Shown: positions 42,817 through 49,623, counted from the stretch's first letter. The stretch: 64,000 nt of DNA from Bacillota bacterium (GCA_023406895.1 JAEXTV010000021.1:62001-126000); one strand, 5' to 3'. Notes: generated by a model from the letters alone, not told the origin. Program-made: numbers and translations.

Positions 42817-42898
42817 CAATAATGCCCGTAATTAGGCGAAATAGTGATCAACAGTGAGCAAGGCTTAAAAATATTCGATTAATTGCGGAATTCACATT

Positions 42899-42927
42899 TT
42901 GACACGCGGCCATGACTATTATACACT
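42899..42927 (+). promoter_or_regulatory. Predicted promoter of the tRNA cluster
   Basis: Perfect TTGACA, 17-base spacer, TACACT (4 of 6). It lies about 70 bases before tRNA-Val. Confidence 0.6.
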
Positions 42928-42996
42928 ATCACAGCGTTCTTCGTTGAGCGCAGGGCTCTTTTAAGAGGTGACCAAGATGGTTCTTGGCCGACATGG

Positions 42997-43072
42997 GGGA
43001 GCATAGCTCAGCTGGGAGAGCATCTGCCTTACAAGCAGAGGGTCACAGGTTCGAGCCCTGTTGTTCCCACCA
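42997..43072 (+). tRNA. tRNA-Val (anticodon TAC)
   Basis: 76 bases with CCA encoded. Acceptor GGGAGCA pairs with TGTTCCC (one G-T); D arm GCTCAGCTGGGAGAGC, anticodon loop CTTACAA on a TCTGC/GCAGA stem, T loop GGTTCGAGCC. First of five tRNA genes. Confidence 0.97.
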
Positions 43073-43075
43073 TAT

Positions 43076-43152
43076 GGCCCGGTAGTTCAGATGGTTAGAA
43101 CGCTAGCCTGTCACGCTAGAGGTCGAGGGTTCGAGTCCCTTCCGGGTCGCCA
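43076..43152 (+). tRNA. tRNA-Asp (anticodon GTC)
   Basis: 77 bases including CCA. Acceptor GGCCCGG with CCGGGTC, anticodon loop CTGTCAC, T arm GAGGGTTCGAGTCCCTT. Three bases after tRNA-Val. Confidence 0.97.
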
Positions 43153-43170
43153 AAAAAGCCCTCTAAACTT

Positions 43171-43245
43171 GCGGGAGTGACTCAGTGGTAGAGTGCGACC
43201 TTGCCAAGGTCGAAGTCGCGGGTTCGAATCCCGTCTTCCGCTCCA
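43171..43245 (+). tRNA. tRNA-Gly (anticodon GCC)
   Basis: 75 bases including CCA. Acceptor GCGGGAG with CTTCCGC, anticodon loop TTGCCAA on a GACC/GGTC stem, T arm CGGGTTCGAATCCCG. Confidence 0.97.
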
Positions 43246-43253
43246 AAGTTTAA

Positions 43254-43284
43254 ATATCCCTTCTCGCAAAATGCGAAGGGATAT
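43254..43284 (+). other. Hairpin between tRNA-Gly and tRNA-Cys
   Basis: ATATCCCTTC and GAAGGGATAT form a perfect 10-bp stem with an 11-base loop. No T-run follows on the + strand, so it may mark a processing site rather than a terminator. Confidence 0.55.
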
Positions 43285-43294
43285 AAAACTTGAT

Positions 43295-43328
43295 AAAACG
43301 GCATATAGTGATGTATGCCGCGTTTTTA
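43295..43328 (+). terminator. Terminator-like hairpin just before tRNA-Cys
   Basis: CGGCATA and TATGCCG pair across an 8-base loop, followed by CGTTTTTA. It ends only 8 bases before tRNA-Cys, so full termination here would cut off the last two tRNA genes. Confidence 0.55.
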
Positions 43329-43336
43329 TAAAGCAT

Positions 43337-43411
43337 GGCGCCATAGCCAAGTGGTAAGGCCAAGGTCTGCAAAACCTTTATGCCCCAGTTCAAATCTGGG
43401 TGGCGCCTCCA
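43337..43411 (+). tRNA. tRNA-Cys (anticodon GCA)
   Basis: 75 bases including CCA. Acceptor GGCGCCA with TGGCGCC, anticodon loop TCTGCAAAA region with GCA, T arm CCCAGTTCAAATCTGGG. Confidence 0.96.
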
Positions 43412-43441
43412 ATGATCCCTTAAAAGGGACCCCTATTTAAA

Positions 43442-43474
43442 CGGGCTTCTTATTTAAGAAGTCCGAAACTTTTT
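43442..43474 (+). terminator. Terminator-like hairpin abutting tRNA-Leu
   Basis: CGGGCTTCTTA and TAAGAAGTCCG form an 11-bp stem (one G-T) with a two-base loop, then GAAAC and TTTTT. The T-run ends at the base before tRNA-Leu begins. Confidence 0.55.
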
Positions 43475-43561
43475 GCCGAAGTGGCGGAATCGGCAGACGC
43501 ACGGGACTTAAAATCCCGCGGTGGCAACACCGTACCGGTTCAAGTCCGGTCTTCGGCACCA
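43475..43561 (+). tRNA. tRNA-Leu (anticodon TAA)
   Basis: 87 bases including CCA, with the long variable arm of class II tRNAs. Acceptor GCCGAAG with CTTCGGC, anticodon loop with TAA in GGGACTTAAAATCCC, T arm CCGGTTCAAGTCCGG. Confidence 0.97.
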
Positions 43562-43562
43562 G

Positions 43563-43597
43563 AAAGCTCCATGTCAATGCGATGATGGAGCTTTTTT
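43563..43597 (+). terminator. Intrinsic terminator of the tRNA cluster
   Basis: AAGCTCCAT and ATGGAGCTT pair with an 11-base loop, followed by TTTTT. It starts directly after the CCA of tRNA-Leu. Confidence 0.8.
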
Positions 43598-43743
43598 GTA
43601 TCTGTCGGACTTAAAAGCTATACTGTTATAGAATAATGAGTTTTGATTAATGCTATGCATATATAAAGCTTAATCACACCATATCCATTGACGATATATA
43701 TTATAGATAAATTCAATATAATCAATAATGGAGGATATCATTG

Positions 43744-43915
43744 ATGCCGAAAGAATCTAAACCAGCTTGAAGACGTCAACGGCGGCACCGGCGATAGATA
43801 CGTCCGCTACACAGTTGTAAGTGGTGCCACGATCACAAGAATCGCAAGGCGATTCGGCACCTCGGCCCAAACCATTCTTGAACTGAACCCAATTATTAAT
43901 CTGACGTTAATATGA
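43744..43915 (+). pseudogene. LysM-domain gene remnant
   Basis: The frame beginning at 43745 encodes RYVRYTVVSGATITRIARRF, then GTSAQTILELNP: a nearly complete LysM peptidoglycan-binding motif. That frame has no start codon, while GGAGG at 43731 and ATG 43744 lead into a different frame (MPKESKPA, then stop). One base change would join them, so this looks like a frameshifted and truncated relic of a LysM protein. It stops at 43915 just after the motif. It lies in an AT-richer, poorly coding stretch downstream of tRNA-Leu, a common place for gene gain and decay. Confidence 0.7.
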
Positions 43916-43963
43916 CAGGCAGACGATTTACAAGGCTTCTGAAACAAAAAGTCATAACAAGTA

Positions 43964-44494
43964 TTACAACTTGTATTCGAGCTGACAGTCACAAGGCTCT
44001 GCTTCGGCAAGCTTTTGATTGTATTCCTGTGCTTCGATGCAATGCATCGCTTTATAAAATGCCTGCGTTTCTTCCGACGAATGCCCGGAGATATACAGCT
44101 TTTTGGCTCCCATTTCTCTTGCCTTAACAGCAGACAGCAAAAACAGCGTTTTCCCGATGCCGAGAGATCTATACTCATGGGAGACGTGAAGATTAGAGAG
44201 CTGCAGATATTGCTGCTGGTCACCAAAAAAGCCGCTTTCGATTGAGGAAAAGCCGACAAGATCATCGTCGGCGAAAGCGCCGATCACAGCACCGCCTGCA
44301 GCCGCCGTCTGTTTTAGACAAGAGACCAGATGGCTTAAATCATCTGCGTTCCAGTTTTCAATGAAGGGGATGTGTTTTAAAGTCCAGCCTTTATTATCTT
44401 TTCGCCAGCATTTGCTCACTTTTTGATACCGGTTGAAACAACGAAACATCTCAATATTGATTTGGGCTTCTTTTATAGGCTTGTAGTAAATCAT
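43964..44494 (-). CDS. GNAT-family N-acetyltransferase
   Basis: 176-residue acetyltransferase from ATG 44494 (MIYYKPIKEAQINIEMF). The acetyl-CoA-binding motif A is seen as LHVSHEYRSLGIGKTLF (R-x-x-G-I-G-K), with the preceding strand LQLSN and the later AFYKAMHCIEAQEYN typical of GNAT proteins. A longer start (GTG 44545) lies at the expected transcription start, so the shorter one is favoured. The C terminus (EPCDCQLEYKL) is unremarkable. Substrate unknown. It is on the opposite strand to its neighbours, next to a tRNA cluster and a gene remnant, so it may be acquired. Confidence 0.85.
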   Translation of the reverse strand: MIYYKPIKEAQINIEMFRCFNRYQKVSKCWRKDNKGWTLKHIPFIENWNADDLSHLVSCLKQTAAAGGAVIGAFADDDLVGFSSIESGFFGDQQQYLQLSNLHVSHEYRSLGIGKTLFLLSAVKAREMGAKKLYISGHSSEETQAFYKAMHCIEAQEYNQKLAEAEPCDCQLEYKL

Positions 44495-44555
44495 TTGAAT
44501 TATTCCCGTTCTGACCGGTTGCGGCCGCATATGATCTGAACGCACCTTTTATCCC

Positions 44556-44584
44556 ATCATATAGAAATATACATTGAATAACAA
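44556..44584 (-). promoter_or_regulatory. Predicted promoter of the GNAT gene
   Basis: On the minus strand TTGTTA, 17 bases, TATGAT. Transcription would start near 44549, supporting the ATG at 44494. Confidence 0.65.
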
Positions 44585-44600
44585 GCTGAATAAATCTCTC

Positions 44601-44612
44601 ATTAACGTTAAT
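44601..44612. repeat. 12-bp perfect palindrome between two divergent promoters
   Basis: ATTAACGTTAAT is its own reverse complement. It lies between the GNAT promoter (minus) and the DegV promoter (plus), a plausible operator position; it could also be chance in AT-rich DNA. Confidence 0.4.
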
Positions 44613-44657
44613 AATATGAATAAAATTTAAACTTTCGTTAAAGTATTGTATTTAGCC

Positions 44658-44686
44658 TTGCGAACAGGTTATGAAACAGATAGTAT
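44658..44686 (+). promoter_or_regulatory. Predicted promoter of the degV-family gene
   Basis: TTGCGA, 17 bases, TAGTAT; 43 bases before the TTG start. Confidence 0.5.
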
Positions 44687-44729
44687 GAACAAGCATATCA
44701 CATGAACAAATGGAGGGGAGTCAATACTA

Positions 44730-45662
44730 TTGAAAAACTTTGCCATCAGTGTCGATTCATCAGCATGCTTCACAGCGGAAGAATTAAACACGTATCAAAT
44801 TCTTATGGTCTATCTTTCATACACGCTCGACGGCGTTGAGCATGAAGATAAATTTGATAACGACGAGCAGCGGCAGGCGCTTTACGATATGCTGAGCACG
44901 GGGCATCTCGCTCAGTCGTCAAAAGCCAACCCTGAAAGCTGCAAAAAGGCCTGGGAGCCTGTTTTGGCACAGGGGACGGATATTCTGCATTTGGCACTGT
45001 CGAGCAATGTCAGCGGTTCCTATGAGAGCGCATGCATCGCAGCCGATGAGCTCAACGAGAAATACGAAGCCAAGGTTAAGGTGGTTGATACGAGGACAGG
45101 GTGCTTTGCTGTGACGCTGATGGTCTACAATATTATGGAAAACTGTGCAGACGCCACGCTCGAACAAACCTGTGAGTATATTGAGCGCATTAAAGATGAA
45201 TACAATCTGATTTTTACTGTCGGCGATATAAAATTTCTTTTCCGCGGTGGGCGCATCAGCCACATCAAAGCGCTGGTGGGTGGTCTGCTGCATTTAAAAC
45301 CCATTCTATTTGTCAATAGCGAGGGAAAGCTCACCTTTATGATGAACGCGCGCGGTACACGGCAGGCTGTAGCAATGATGGCTGATAAGATGAGGAAGAA
45401 TTCTTCAGATTTTACACAGAGCGCTTACATTGCGCACGGCGGAAACGTCTCGCTCGCATTGACGCTGAAGAATAAGCTGCTTGAGATTTTTCCGAAGCTC
45501 AAGGAAGTCCGTCTGGATTTCTTGACGCCCGTACTCGGGCTGCATGCGGGGCCCGGTTCGCTTGTGCTCTGTTTTCGGGGGGCGCAGCGCAACAATGTAC
45601 TCGATGAAAGCCCGCTTAAGGAGATCATTGAAAAAGTAAAGCATATAAAAAGCGCTGAATAG
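44730..45662 (+). CDS. DegV family fatty-acid-binding protein (FakB-like)
   Basis: 310-residue member of the DegV/FakB family, which binds a fatty acid in a tunnel and presents it to the kinase FakA. Visible blocks: SVDSSACFTAEEL (N-terminal strand and Ser pair), LALSSNVSGSYESA (carboxylate-binding loop), VVDTRTGCF, and FLFRGGRISHIKALVGGLLHLKP, which is diagnostic. TTG start at 44730 with GGAGGGGAG upstream. The partner kinase may be YloV at 31824. The C terminus contains the usual HAGPGSLVL segment. Confidence 0.92.
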   Translation: MKNFAISVDSSACFTAEELNTYQILMVYLSYTLDGVEHEDKFDNDEQRQALYDMLSTGHLAQSSKANPESCKKAWEPVLAQGTDILHLALSSNVSGSYESACIAADELNEKYEAKVKVVDTRTGCFAVTLMVYNIMENCADATLEQTCEYIERIKDEYNLIFTVGDIKFLFRGGRISHIKALVGGLLHLKPILFVNSEGKLTFMMNARGTRQAVAMMADKMRKNSSDFTQSAYIAHGGNVSLALTLKNKLLEIFPKLKEVRLDFLTPVLGLHAGPGSLVLCFRGAQRNNVLDESPLKEIIEKVKHIKSAE

Positions 45663-45858
45663 CGTTTCTGATTGTATTCAGTTGCTTATGCTTCGCTTTA
45701 GATCAGCTAGAGAAATTGAAGATGAGCGTCTGCATTTCTTCATGAGAGAGGCGCCACTAAGTGCCGGAGAGTGCAATCGGTTTATAATATCATCCCCGGT
45801 CTGTTCTCGATAACAGCCCGAATTCACATGAGAGTGGGTCGGGTAGGGGGATACGGTG
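45663..45858. other. Intergenic stretch without recognised features
   Basis: About 200 bases between the DegV stop and the shared terminator. A 41-codon frame (45688-45813) is open but has no ribosome-binding site and no recognisable sequence, so I do not call it a gene. Confidence 0.5.
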
Positions 45859-45860
45859 AT

Positions 45861-45889
45861 AAAAGCGCCATCGGCGCTTATTTTTTTGT
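45861..45889. terminator. Bidirectional terminator between degV and spoVAE
   Basis: AAAAGCGCC, ATC, GGCGCTTATTTTTTT: strong on the + strand (for degV). On the minus strand the same stem follows the spoVAE stop, which lies inside its arm, and is trailed by a shorter T-run. Confidence 0.75.
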
Positions 45890-46234
45890 CTTGGGTTTAA
45901 ATATCAGAGCTACAAGGTAACCGAACAGCACGGCAGAAGCGATGCCGGCCGCCGTCGCCACCACACCGCCGGACAGCGCACCAAGAAGCCCTGATTCCTC
46001 CACACCTTTAAAAGCGCCTTTCGCAAGTGCGTAGCCAAAGCCCGTGAGAGGCACCTGCGCACCCGCTCCACCGAATTTAACGAGCGGTTCATACAAGCCC
46101 ACAGCTGTGAGAAGCACGCCCGCGGTGACGAATATGACGAGAATACGTCCCGGCGTCAGGTTTGTTTTTGAGAGCAGTATCTGTCCTACCAAACAAATCA
46201 AGCCGCCGACTAAAAATGCAGATAAATAATTCAT
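45878..46234 (-). CDS. spoVAE: Stage V sporulation protein AE
   Basis: 118-residue membrane protein of the SpoVA complex that moves dipicolinic acid into the forespore and out on germination. Hydrophobic segments about 2-22, 32-52 and 90-112; family blocks FLVGGLICLVGQ, GGAGAQVPLTGFGYALAKG and SGGVVATAAGIASAVLFGYL. Overlaps spoVAD by four bases. Last gene of the sigF-spoVA cluster. Confidence 0.95.
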   Translation of the reverse strand: MNYLSAFLVGGLICLVGQILLSKTNLTPGRILVIFVTAGVLLTAVGLYEPLVKFGGAGAQVPLTGFGYALAKGAFKGVEESGLLGALSGGVVATAAGIASAVLFGYLVALIFKPKTKK

Positions 46235-47265
46235 TGTCCGTACCCCATTTCGATTGAAACTGCGTGCGCAATGGAGGGAATGCTTTCCCCCTGCAGTGCG
46301 CTGGTGGGGCTGTGCAGCGCGCCCGTTGCCACAAAGAGAATCTTATTCAGTCGTCCGCCCCGCATTTCATTGAGAAAGTAACCGTTAAGCATCGACGCGC
46401 CGCATCCGCATCCGCTGCCGCCGCAGTGCGCCTGCGGATCACCTTCATAAATCATCGCTCCGCAATCCTTATGAACCGCTGTTAAATCATGGCCTGCATC
46501 TTTTGTGAGCTTCATCAACAACTCGCTGCCGAAGGTGCCAAGATCGCCGGTGATGACTGCGTCGTAATAATCGTCCTTTCGCTGTGTTTCATCCAAATGA
46601 CAGATGATTGTTTCGGCGGCCGCCGGCGCCATTGCCGCGCCCATGTTGTTTACGTCGTTGATGCCCATGTCCACCACTCGTCCTGTTGTCGCATGCGTCA
46701 CAGCGGGATAATTCCCGCGCAGCGAGGTGAGCAGCGCCGCACCCGACGCAGACACCGTATTTTGCGATGTGGGCGTTTTTGGCGTGCCGAGCTCCAGCGG
46801 GTAACGGAATTGCCTTTCCGCCGTCGCGAAATGGCTGCTCGTGGCGCATATGGCGTATTGTGCGAATCCGCCGTCCACCGCCATCGCGCCGAGCATCAGC
46901 GATTCGGCCATGGTTGAGCAGGCGCCATAAAGGCCGATGAACGGTATGGCGAGTTCTCTCGCGGCAAACCCCGATGAGATGATCTGATTCAGCAGATCCC
47001 CGCCGAACAAATACTGAATGTCGTTGGGTTTGAGCGACGCTTTTTCTATCGCCGTTTCCACCGCCTTTTGAAGCATTTTTCTTTCGGCGAGCTCATATGT
47101 TTTTTCTCCCCAGAGGTCGTCGTCAAACGTGATATCGAAAGACAGTCCGTATGGGCCTTTTTTTTCGGCTTTGCCTGCAACGGATATTGACGACAATATA
47201 TTGGGGGGTGAGCTGAATTGAACGGTTCTTGGCCCTAATCTGAGTCCCATATCATCGGCCTCCAA
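46231..47265 (-). CDS. spoVAD: Stage V sporulation protein AD
   Basis: 344-residue thiolase-fold protein that binds dipicolinic acid and is required for its uptake. Blocks: GPRTVQFSSPPNILSS at the N terminus, GDLLNQIISSGFAARELAIPF, GACSTMAESLMLGAM (position of the thiolase nucleophile region), and the C-terminal GGSGCGCGASMLNGYFL. Overlaps spoVAC by 14 bases and spoVAE by four, so the three subunits are translationally coupled. Confidence 0.96.
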   Translation of the reverse strand: MEADDMGLRLGPRTVQFSSPPNILSSISVAGKAEKKGPYGLSFDITFDDDLWGEKTYELAERKMLQKAVETAIEKASLKPNDIQYLFGGDLLNQIISSGFAARELAIPFIGLYGACSTMAESLMLGAMAVDGGFAQYAICATSSHFATAERQFRYPLELGTPKTPTSQNTVSASGAALLTSLRGNYPAVTHATTGRVVDMGINDVNNMGAAMAPAAAETIICHLDETQRKDDYYDAVITGDLGTFGSELLMKLTKDAGHDLTAVHKDCGAMIYEGDPQAHCGGSGCGCGASMLNGYFLNEMRGGRLNKILFVATGALHSPTSALQGESIPSIAHAVSIEMGYGQ

Positions 47266-47710
47266 TTAAGAAATAGATGACGCCGACTAGTACGGAGGAA
47301 CTGATACCGTAAACGAGCACTGGGCCCGCTATTGTAAACAGCTTCGCACCGACGCCGAGAATATAGCCTTCCCATTTGTATTCAAGCGCCGGAGAGACGA
47401 TCGAATTCGCAAAACCTGTTATCGGTACGATCGAACCAGCACCGGCATAGCGCCCGAGCACGTCGTAGATGCCGATGCCCGTAAACAAAGCGCCCAGAAA
47501 TATCAATACAGCCGAACGGAAGGCATTGACGCCCTCCTCATCGAGCTTTATTACATTCTTTGCAAAATCATTGATTGCTTCTCCAAATACACAAATCAAT
47601 CCGCCGATAATAAAAGCCATCACACATTCCTTAAACAGATGACTTTTGGGCATGTTTTTTTTCACATATTCCTGATAGTTCGTTTGGTCCACATTCTTTT
47701 TTATATCCAT
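47252..47710 (-). CDS. spoVAC: Stage V sporulation protein AC
   Basis: 152-residue membrane protein, proposed mechanosensitive channel of the SpoVA complex. A charged N terminus (MDIKKNVDQTNYQEYVKKN) leads to hydrophobic segments near 30-47, 65-88 and 125-147; GGLICVFGEAINDF and GAGSIVPITGFANSIVSPALE (key residues G-P-TGF-N-S) are family signatures. The ribosome-binding site GGGCGG is modest and the stop of a 35-codon frame lies 9 bases upstream, so translation may be coupled to it. Confidence 0.95.
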   Translation of the reverse strand: MDIKKNVDQTNYQEYVKKNMPKSHLFKECVMAFIIGGLICVFGEAINDFAKNVIKLDEEGVNAFRSAVLIFLGALFTGIGIYDVLGRYAGAGSIVPITGFANSIVSPALEYKWEGYILGVGAKLFTIAGPVLVYGISSSVLVGVIYFLIGGR

Positions 47711-47719
47711 ATAGCCGCC

Positions 47720-47827
47720 CTAAATCTTTTTTTGCCGCTCGGGCACGGCTTTGTCATACGCTTCGGTTTCCTCTACGTTTTTTAAAGTGCCCGTGTTATT
47801 CTCGGGCATTTTCACAAAATCATTCAT
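47720..47827 (-). CDS. Tiny hydrophilic protein between sigF and spoVAC (unknown)
   Basis: 35 codons from ATG 47827: MNDFVKMPENNTGTLKNVEE and then a charged tail ending RQKKI. AAGGAA lies 5-6 bases upstream of the ATG (GGAAAGGAAAAAC), a good ribosome-binding site. The stop is 9 bases before spoVAC. No membrane segment, no recognised family. It may be a real small protein or a translated leader for spoVAC. Confidence 0.5.
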   Translation of the reverse strand: MNDFVKMPENNTGTLKNVEETEAYDKAVPERQKKI

Positions 47828-47859
47828 GTTTTTCCTTTCCGCGCGTCGGCTGGAACGGC

Positions 47860-47979
47860 TTACACAAACCACGCATCCACATAAGTGTTCAGATGAGGAC
47901 GGAGCAAAAGCGCGGCGGCTATCGCAACAACACCGATACAAACGCAGATAATCAAAGCAACCAACCACCTTCTACGCAC
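47860..47979 (-). CDS. Small single-pass membrane protein between sigF and spoVAC (unknown)
   Basis: 39 codons from GTG 47979: MRRRWLVALIICVCIGVVAI, then AAALLLRPHLNTYVDAWFV. Three arginines precede one strong membrane helix (residues 6-26), which fits the positive-inside rule, with a short outward tail. AAGGAGTG lies about 11 bases upstream. 95 bases after sigF and 32 before the next tiny gene. I do not recognise a family; the topology and ribosome-binding site make a real gene more likely than not. Confidence 0.55.
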   Translation of the reverse strand: MRRRWLVALIICVCIGVVAIAAALLLRPHLNTYVDAWFV

Positions 47980-48074
47980 CTCAAAAAACACTCCTTATTT
48001 AAGCCGTCATGTGCTTGCTCATCCGCAAGCGTTATTGATATTATCTCTCGCGGGAAACAAAAATATAATGAAAG

Positions 48075-48809
48075 TTACAGGGCAGATTTTCTTAATTTTT
48101 CGAGAGTTTTGGAAATAAGCCGTGACACCTGAACCTGAGAAACCCCAAGAATCTCGGCGATTTCCATTTGCGTTTTATCGCTGTAAAAACGCAGCATAAT
48201 CAGCCGCCGCTCTTTGGGGTCCAATCGCTGTATGAGTTCTTTTAAAAGGATGGTATCGATCATGTCGTTGTCGGTATTTTCCGACATCGTATCAATCAGT
48301 AGCGTTTTTGAGTTGTCGTCATCGAATGCCGGTTCATAGATAGAGACGGGTGTTCGTACGGCTTCTATGGCGAAAACGATATCTTCAGCCGACATCTCCA
48401 AACGCGCGGCGAGTTCTTCGATTGTTGGTTCACGTTTTAATTCCGCTTTCATTCTTTCCTTAACGCTGAAAATTTCGAACGATTTTTCGCGTAATGACCG
48501 GCTGACTTTAATAATGCCATCGTCGCGCAGAAACCGTTTGATTTCTCCTGCGATCATGGGCACGGCATACGTAGAAAACCGGACTTCAAATTTCGGGTCG
48601 TAGCCAAGCACGGCTTTAACGAGCCCGAGACTTCCGATTTGCATGAGGTCTTCAAATTCCACGCCGCGGTTTAGAAATTTTCTGACAATGCTTTTAACCA
48701 GCGCCGTATTGCGGACGATCAGCTTTTCTTTGGCGCTGTCGTCTCCGCGCTGTGCGGCTTTGATCAGCCGCAAGCTCTCTTCGTGGGAGAGTACACCTTT
48801 TTCGTCCAT
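48075..48809 (-). CDS. sigF: RNA polymerase sporulation sigma factor SigF
   Basis: First forespore-specific sigma factor. 244 residues; region 2 with NTALVKSIVRKFLNRGVEFEDLMQIGSLGLVKA, promoter melting in KFEVRFSTYAVPMIAGEIKRFLRDDG, region 3 around VSRSLREKSFEIF and region 4 helix-turn-helix ending QMEIAEILGVSQVQVSRLISKTLEKLR (listed by key blocks). Three bases after spoIIAB. Its activity is held by SpoIIAB until septation. Confidence 0.97.
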   Translation of the reverse strand: MDEKGVLSHEESLRLIKAAQRGDDSAKEKLIVRNTALVKSIVRKFLNRGVEFEDLMQIGSLGLVKAVLGYDPKFEVRFSTYAVPMIAGEIKRFLRDDGIIKVSRSLREKSFEIFSVKERMKAELKREPTIEELAARLEMSAEDIVFAIEAVRTPVSIYEPAFDDDNSKTLLIDTMSENTDNDMIDTILLKELIQRLDPKERRLIMLRFYSDKTQMEIAEILGVSQVQVSRLISKTLEKLRKSAL

Positions 48810-48812
48810 CTG

Positions 48813-49244
48813 CTATTCCGCGGCTCCGATCGTTTTCTTCATCTCCACCGTGGTGCCTCTTCCGGGTGTGGATACAATATTGACCTCATCCATGAACGTT
48901 TCCATAACCGTAAAACCCATGCCCGAGCGCGACTCGTCTCCGGCCGTGCTGAAGAATGGCTGCCGGGCCTGCTCAATATCGCGTATGCCGACGCCCATGT
49001 CTTCAATGACCACTTTGATCAAACGGTTTTCCAGCGAAGCAAACAAACGGATTTCTCCGAGCTTATCCGGATAAGCATGAACGATGGCGTTGGTCACGGC
49101 TTCGGATACGGCGGTTTTGATATCGGCGATTTCTTCCAGCGTCGGATCGAGCTGAGTGGCGAACGCACCCACAACGCTGCGTGCGAAGCCTTCGTTGACG
49201 GATAGGCTGGGCAGCCTTAATTCCATGGTGTTTTTAAATTCCAT
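48813..49244 (-). CDS. spoIIAB: Anti-sigma F factor / serine kinase SpoIIAB
   Basis: GHKL-fold kinase that holds SigF inactive and phosphorylates SpoIIAA. 143 residues; N box in EIADIKTAVSEAVTNAIVHAY, G1 box VIEDMGVGIRDIEQARQPFF, G2 box SGMGFTVMETFMDEV, and the GTTVEMKK end. Both the catalytic Glu/Asn and the ATP-lid glycines are in place. Eleven bases after spoIIAA. Confidence 0.97.
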   Translation of the reverse strand: MEFKNTMELRLPSLSVNEGFARSVVGAFATQLDPTLEEIADIKTAVSEAVTNAIVHAYPDKLGEIRLFASLENRLIKVVIEDMGVGIRDIEQARQPFFSTAGDESRSGMGFTVMETFMDEVNIVSTPGRGTTVEMKKTIGAAE

Positions 49245-49255
49245 ATGAGCCCCCG

Positions 49256-49564
49256 TTACTTAATTTTTTTAATGATTTGATAGATTCCGCTGACTGTAAA
49301 CACTTTTTCAATTTGCGGATTCGCATTCTTGATATACATCTTACCGCCCTTTGCTTTAAGCTTCTTGTATCTGCCGAGTATGACCCCCAGCCCGGAACTG
49401 TCCATGAAGCTCAAGTTTTTAAGATCAAGTATCAAATTGATGTCGTTAAAACGGCGGATCAGCGTATCAAGTTCGTCTTTGACCTGTTCGGCACTGTGAT
49501 GATCGAGCTCGCCAAATAAATGTGCGGTGGCAGAGTCGCTTTGCTGTGTCACTCTAATGTGCAT
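49256..49564 (-). CDS. spoIIAA: Anti-sigma F factor antagonist SpoIIAA
   Basis: STAS-domain anti-anti-sigma factor that frees SigF when dephosphorylated. 102 residues from ATG 49564: HLFGELDHHSAEQV and LSFMDSSGLGVILGRYKKL, where the first Ser of DSSGLG is the residue SpoIIAB phosphorylates. An upstream ATG at 49582 would begin only a few bases past the predicted transcription start, whereas AAAGGA lies 9 bases before ATG 49564, so the shorter form is preferred. First gene of the operon. Confidence 0.95.
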   Translation of the reverse strand: MHIRVTQQSDSATAHLFGELDHHSAEQVKDELDTLIRRFNDINLILDLKNLSFMDSSGLGVILGRYKKLKAKGGKMYIKNANPQIEKVFTVSGIYQIIKKIK

Positions 49565-49596
49565 AAACGGTTGTCCTTTCATGTGATCCCTAACGT

Positions 49597-49623
49597 ATTC
49601 TTTTATGGTATTGTTTTTCCTTT
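49597..49623 (-). promoter_or_regulatory. Predicted sigma-H promoter of the spoIIA operon
   Basis: On the minus strand AAAGGAAAA (matches RnAGGAWWW), an 11-base spacer, then AAAGAAT (matches RnnGAAT). This is the known sigma-H pattern, and spoIIA is a sigma-H operon in Bacillus. Confidence 0.8.

Noticed and set aside
42997..43600. tRNA cluster as the border of an integrated element.
   Set aside because: No integrase gene and no duplicated tRNA 3' end were found downstream; only gene decay is visible.
43653..43667. A 15-base string (CTATGCATATATAAA) that recurs at the window end (63986-64000).
   Set aside because: Low-complexity AT-rich sequence built on ATGCAT and TATATA; two copies 20 kb apart without further shared flank are best taken as chance.
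45688..45813. A 41-codon ATG-started frame after DegV.
   Set aside because: No ribosome-binding site, no recognisable composition, and no supporting context.
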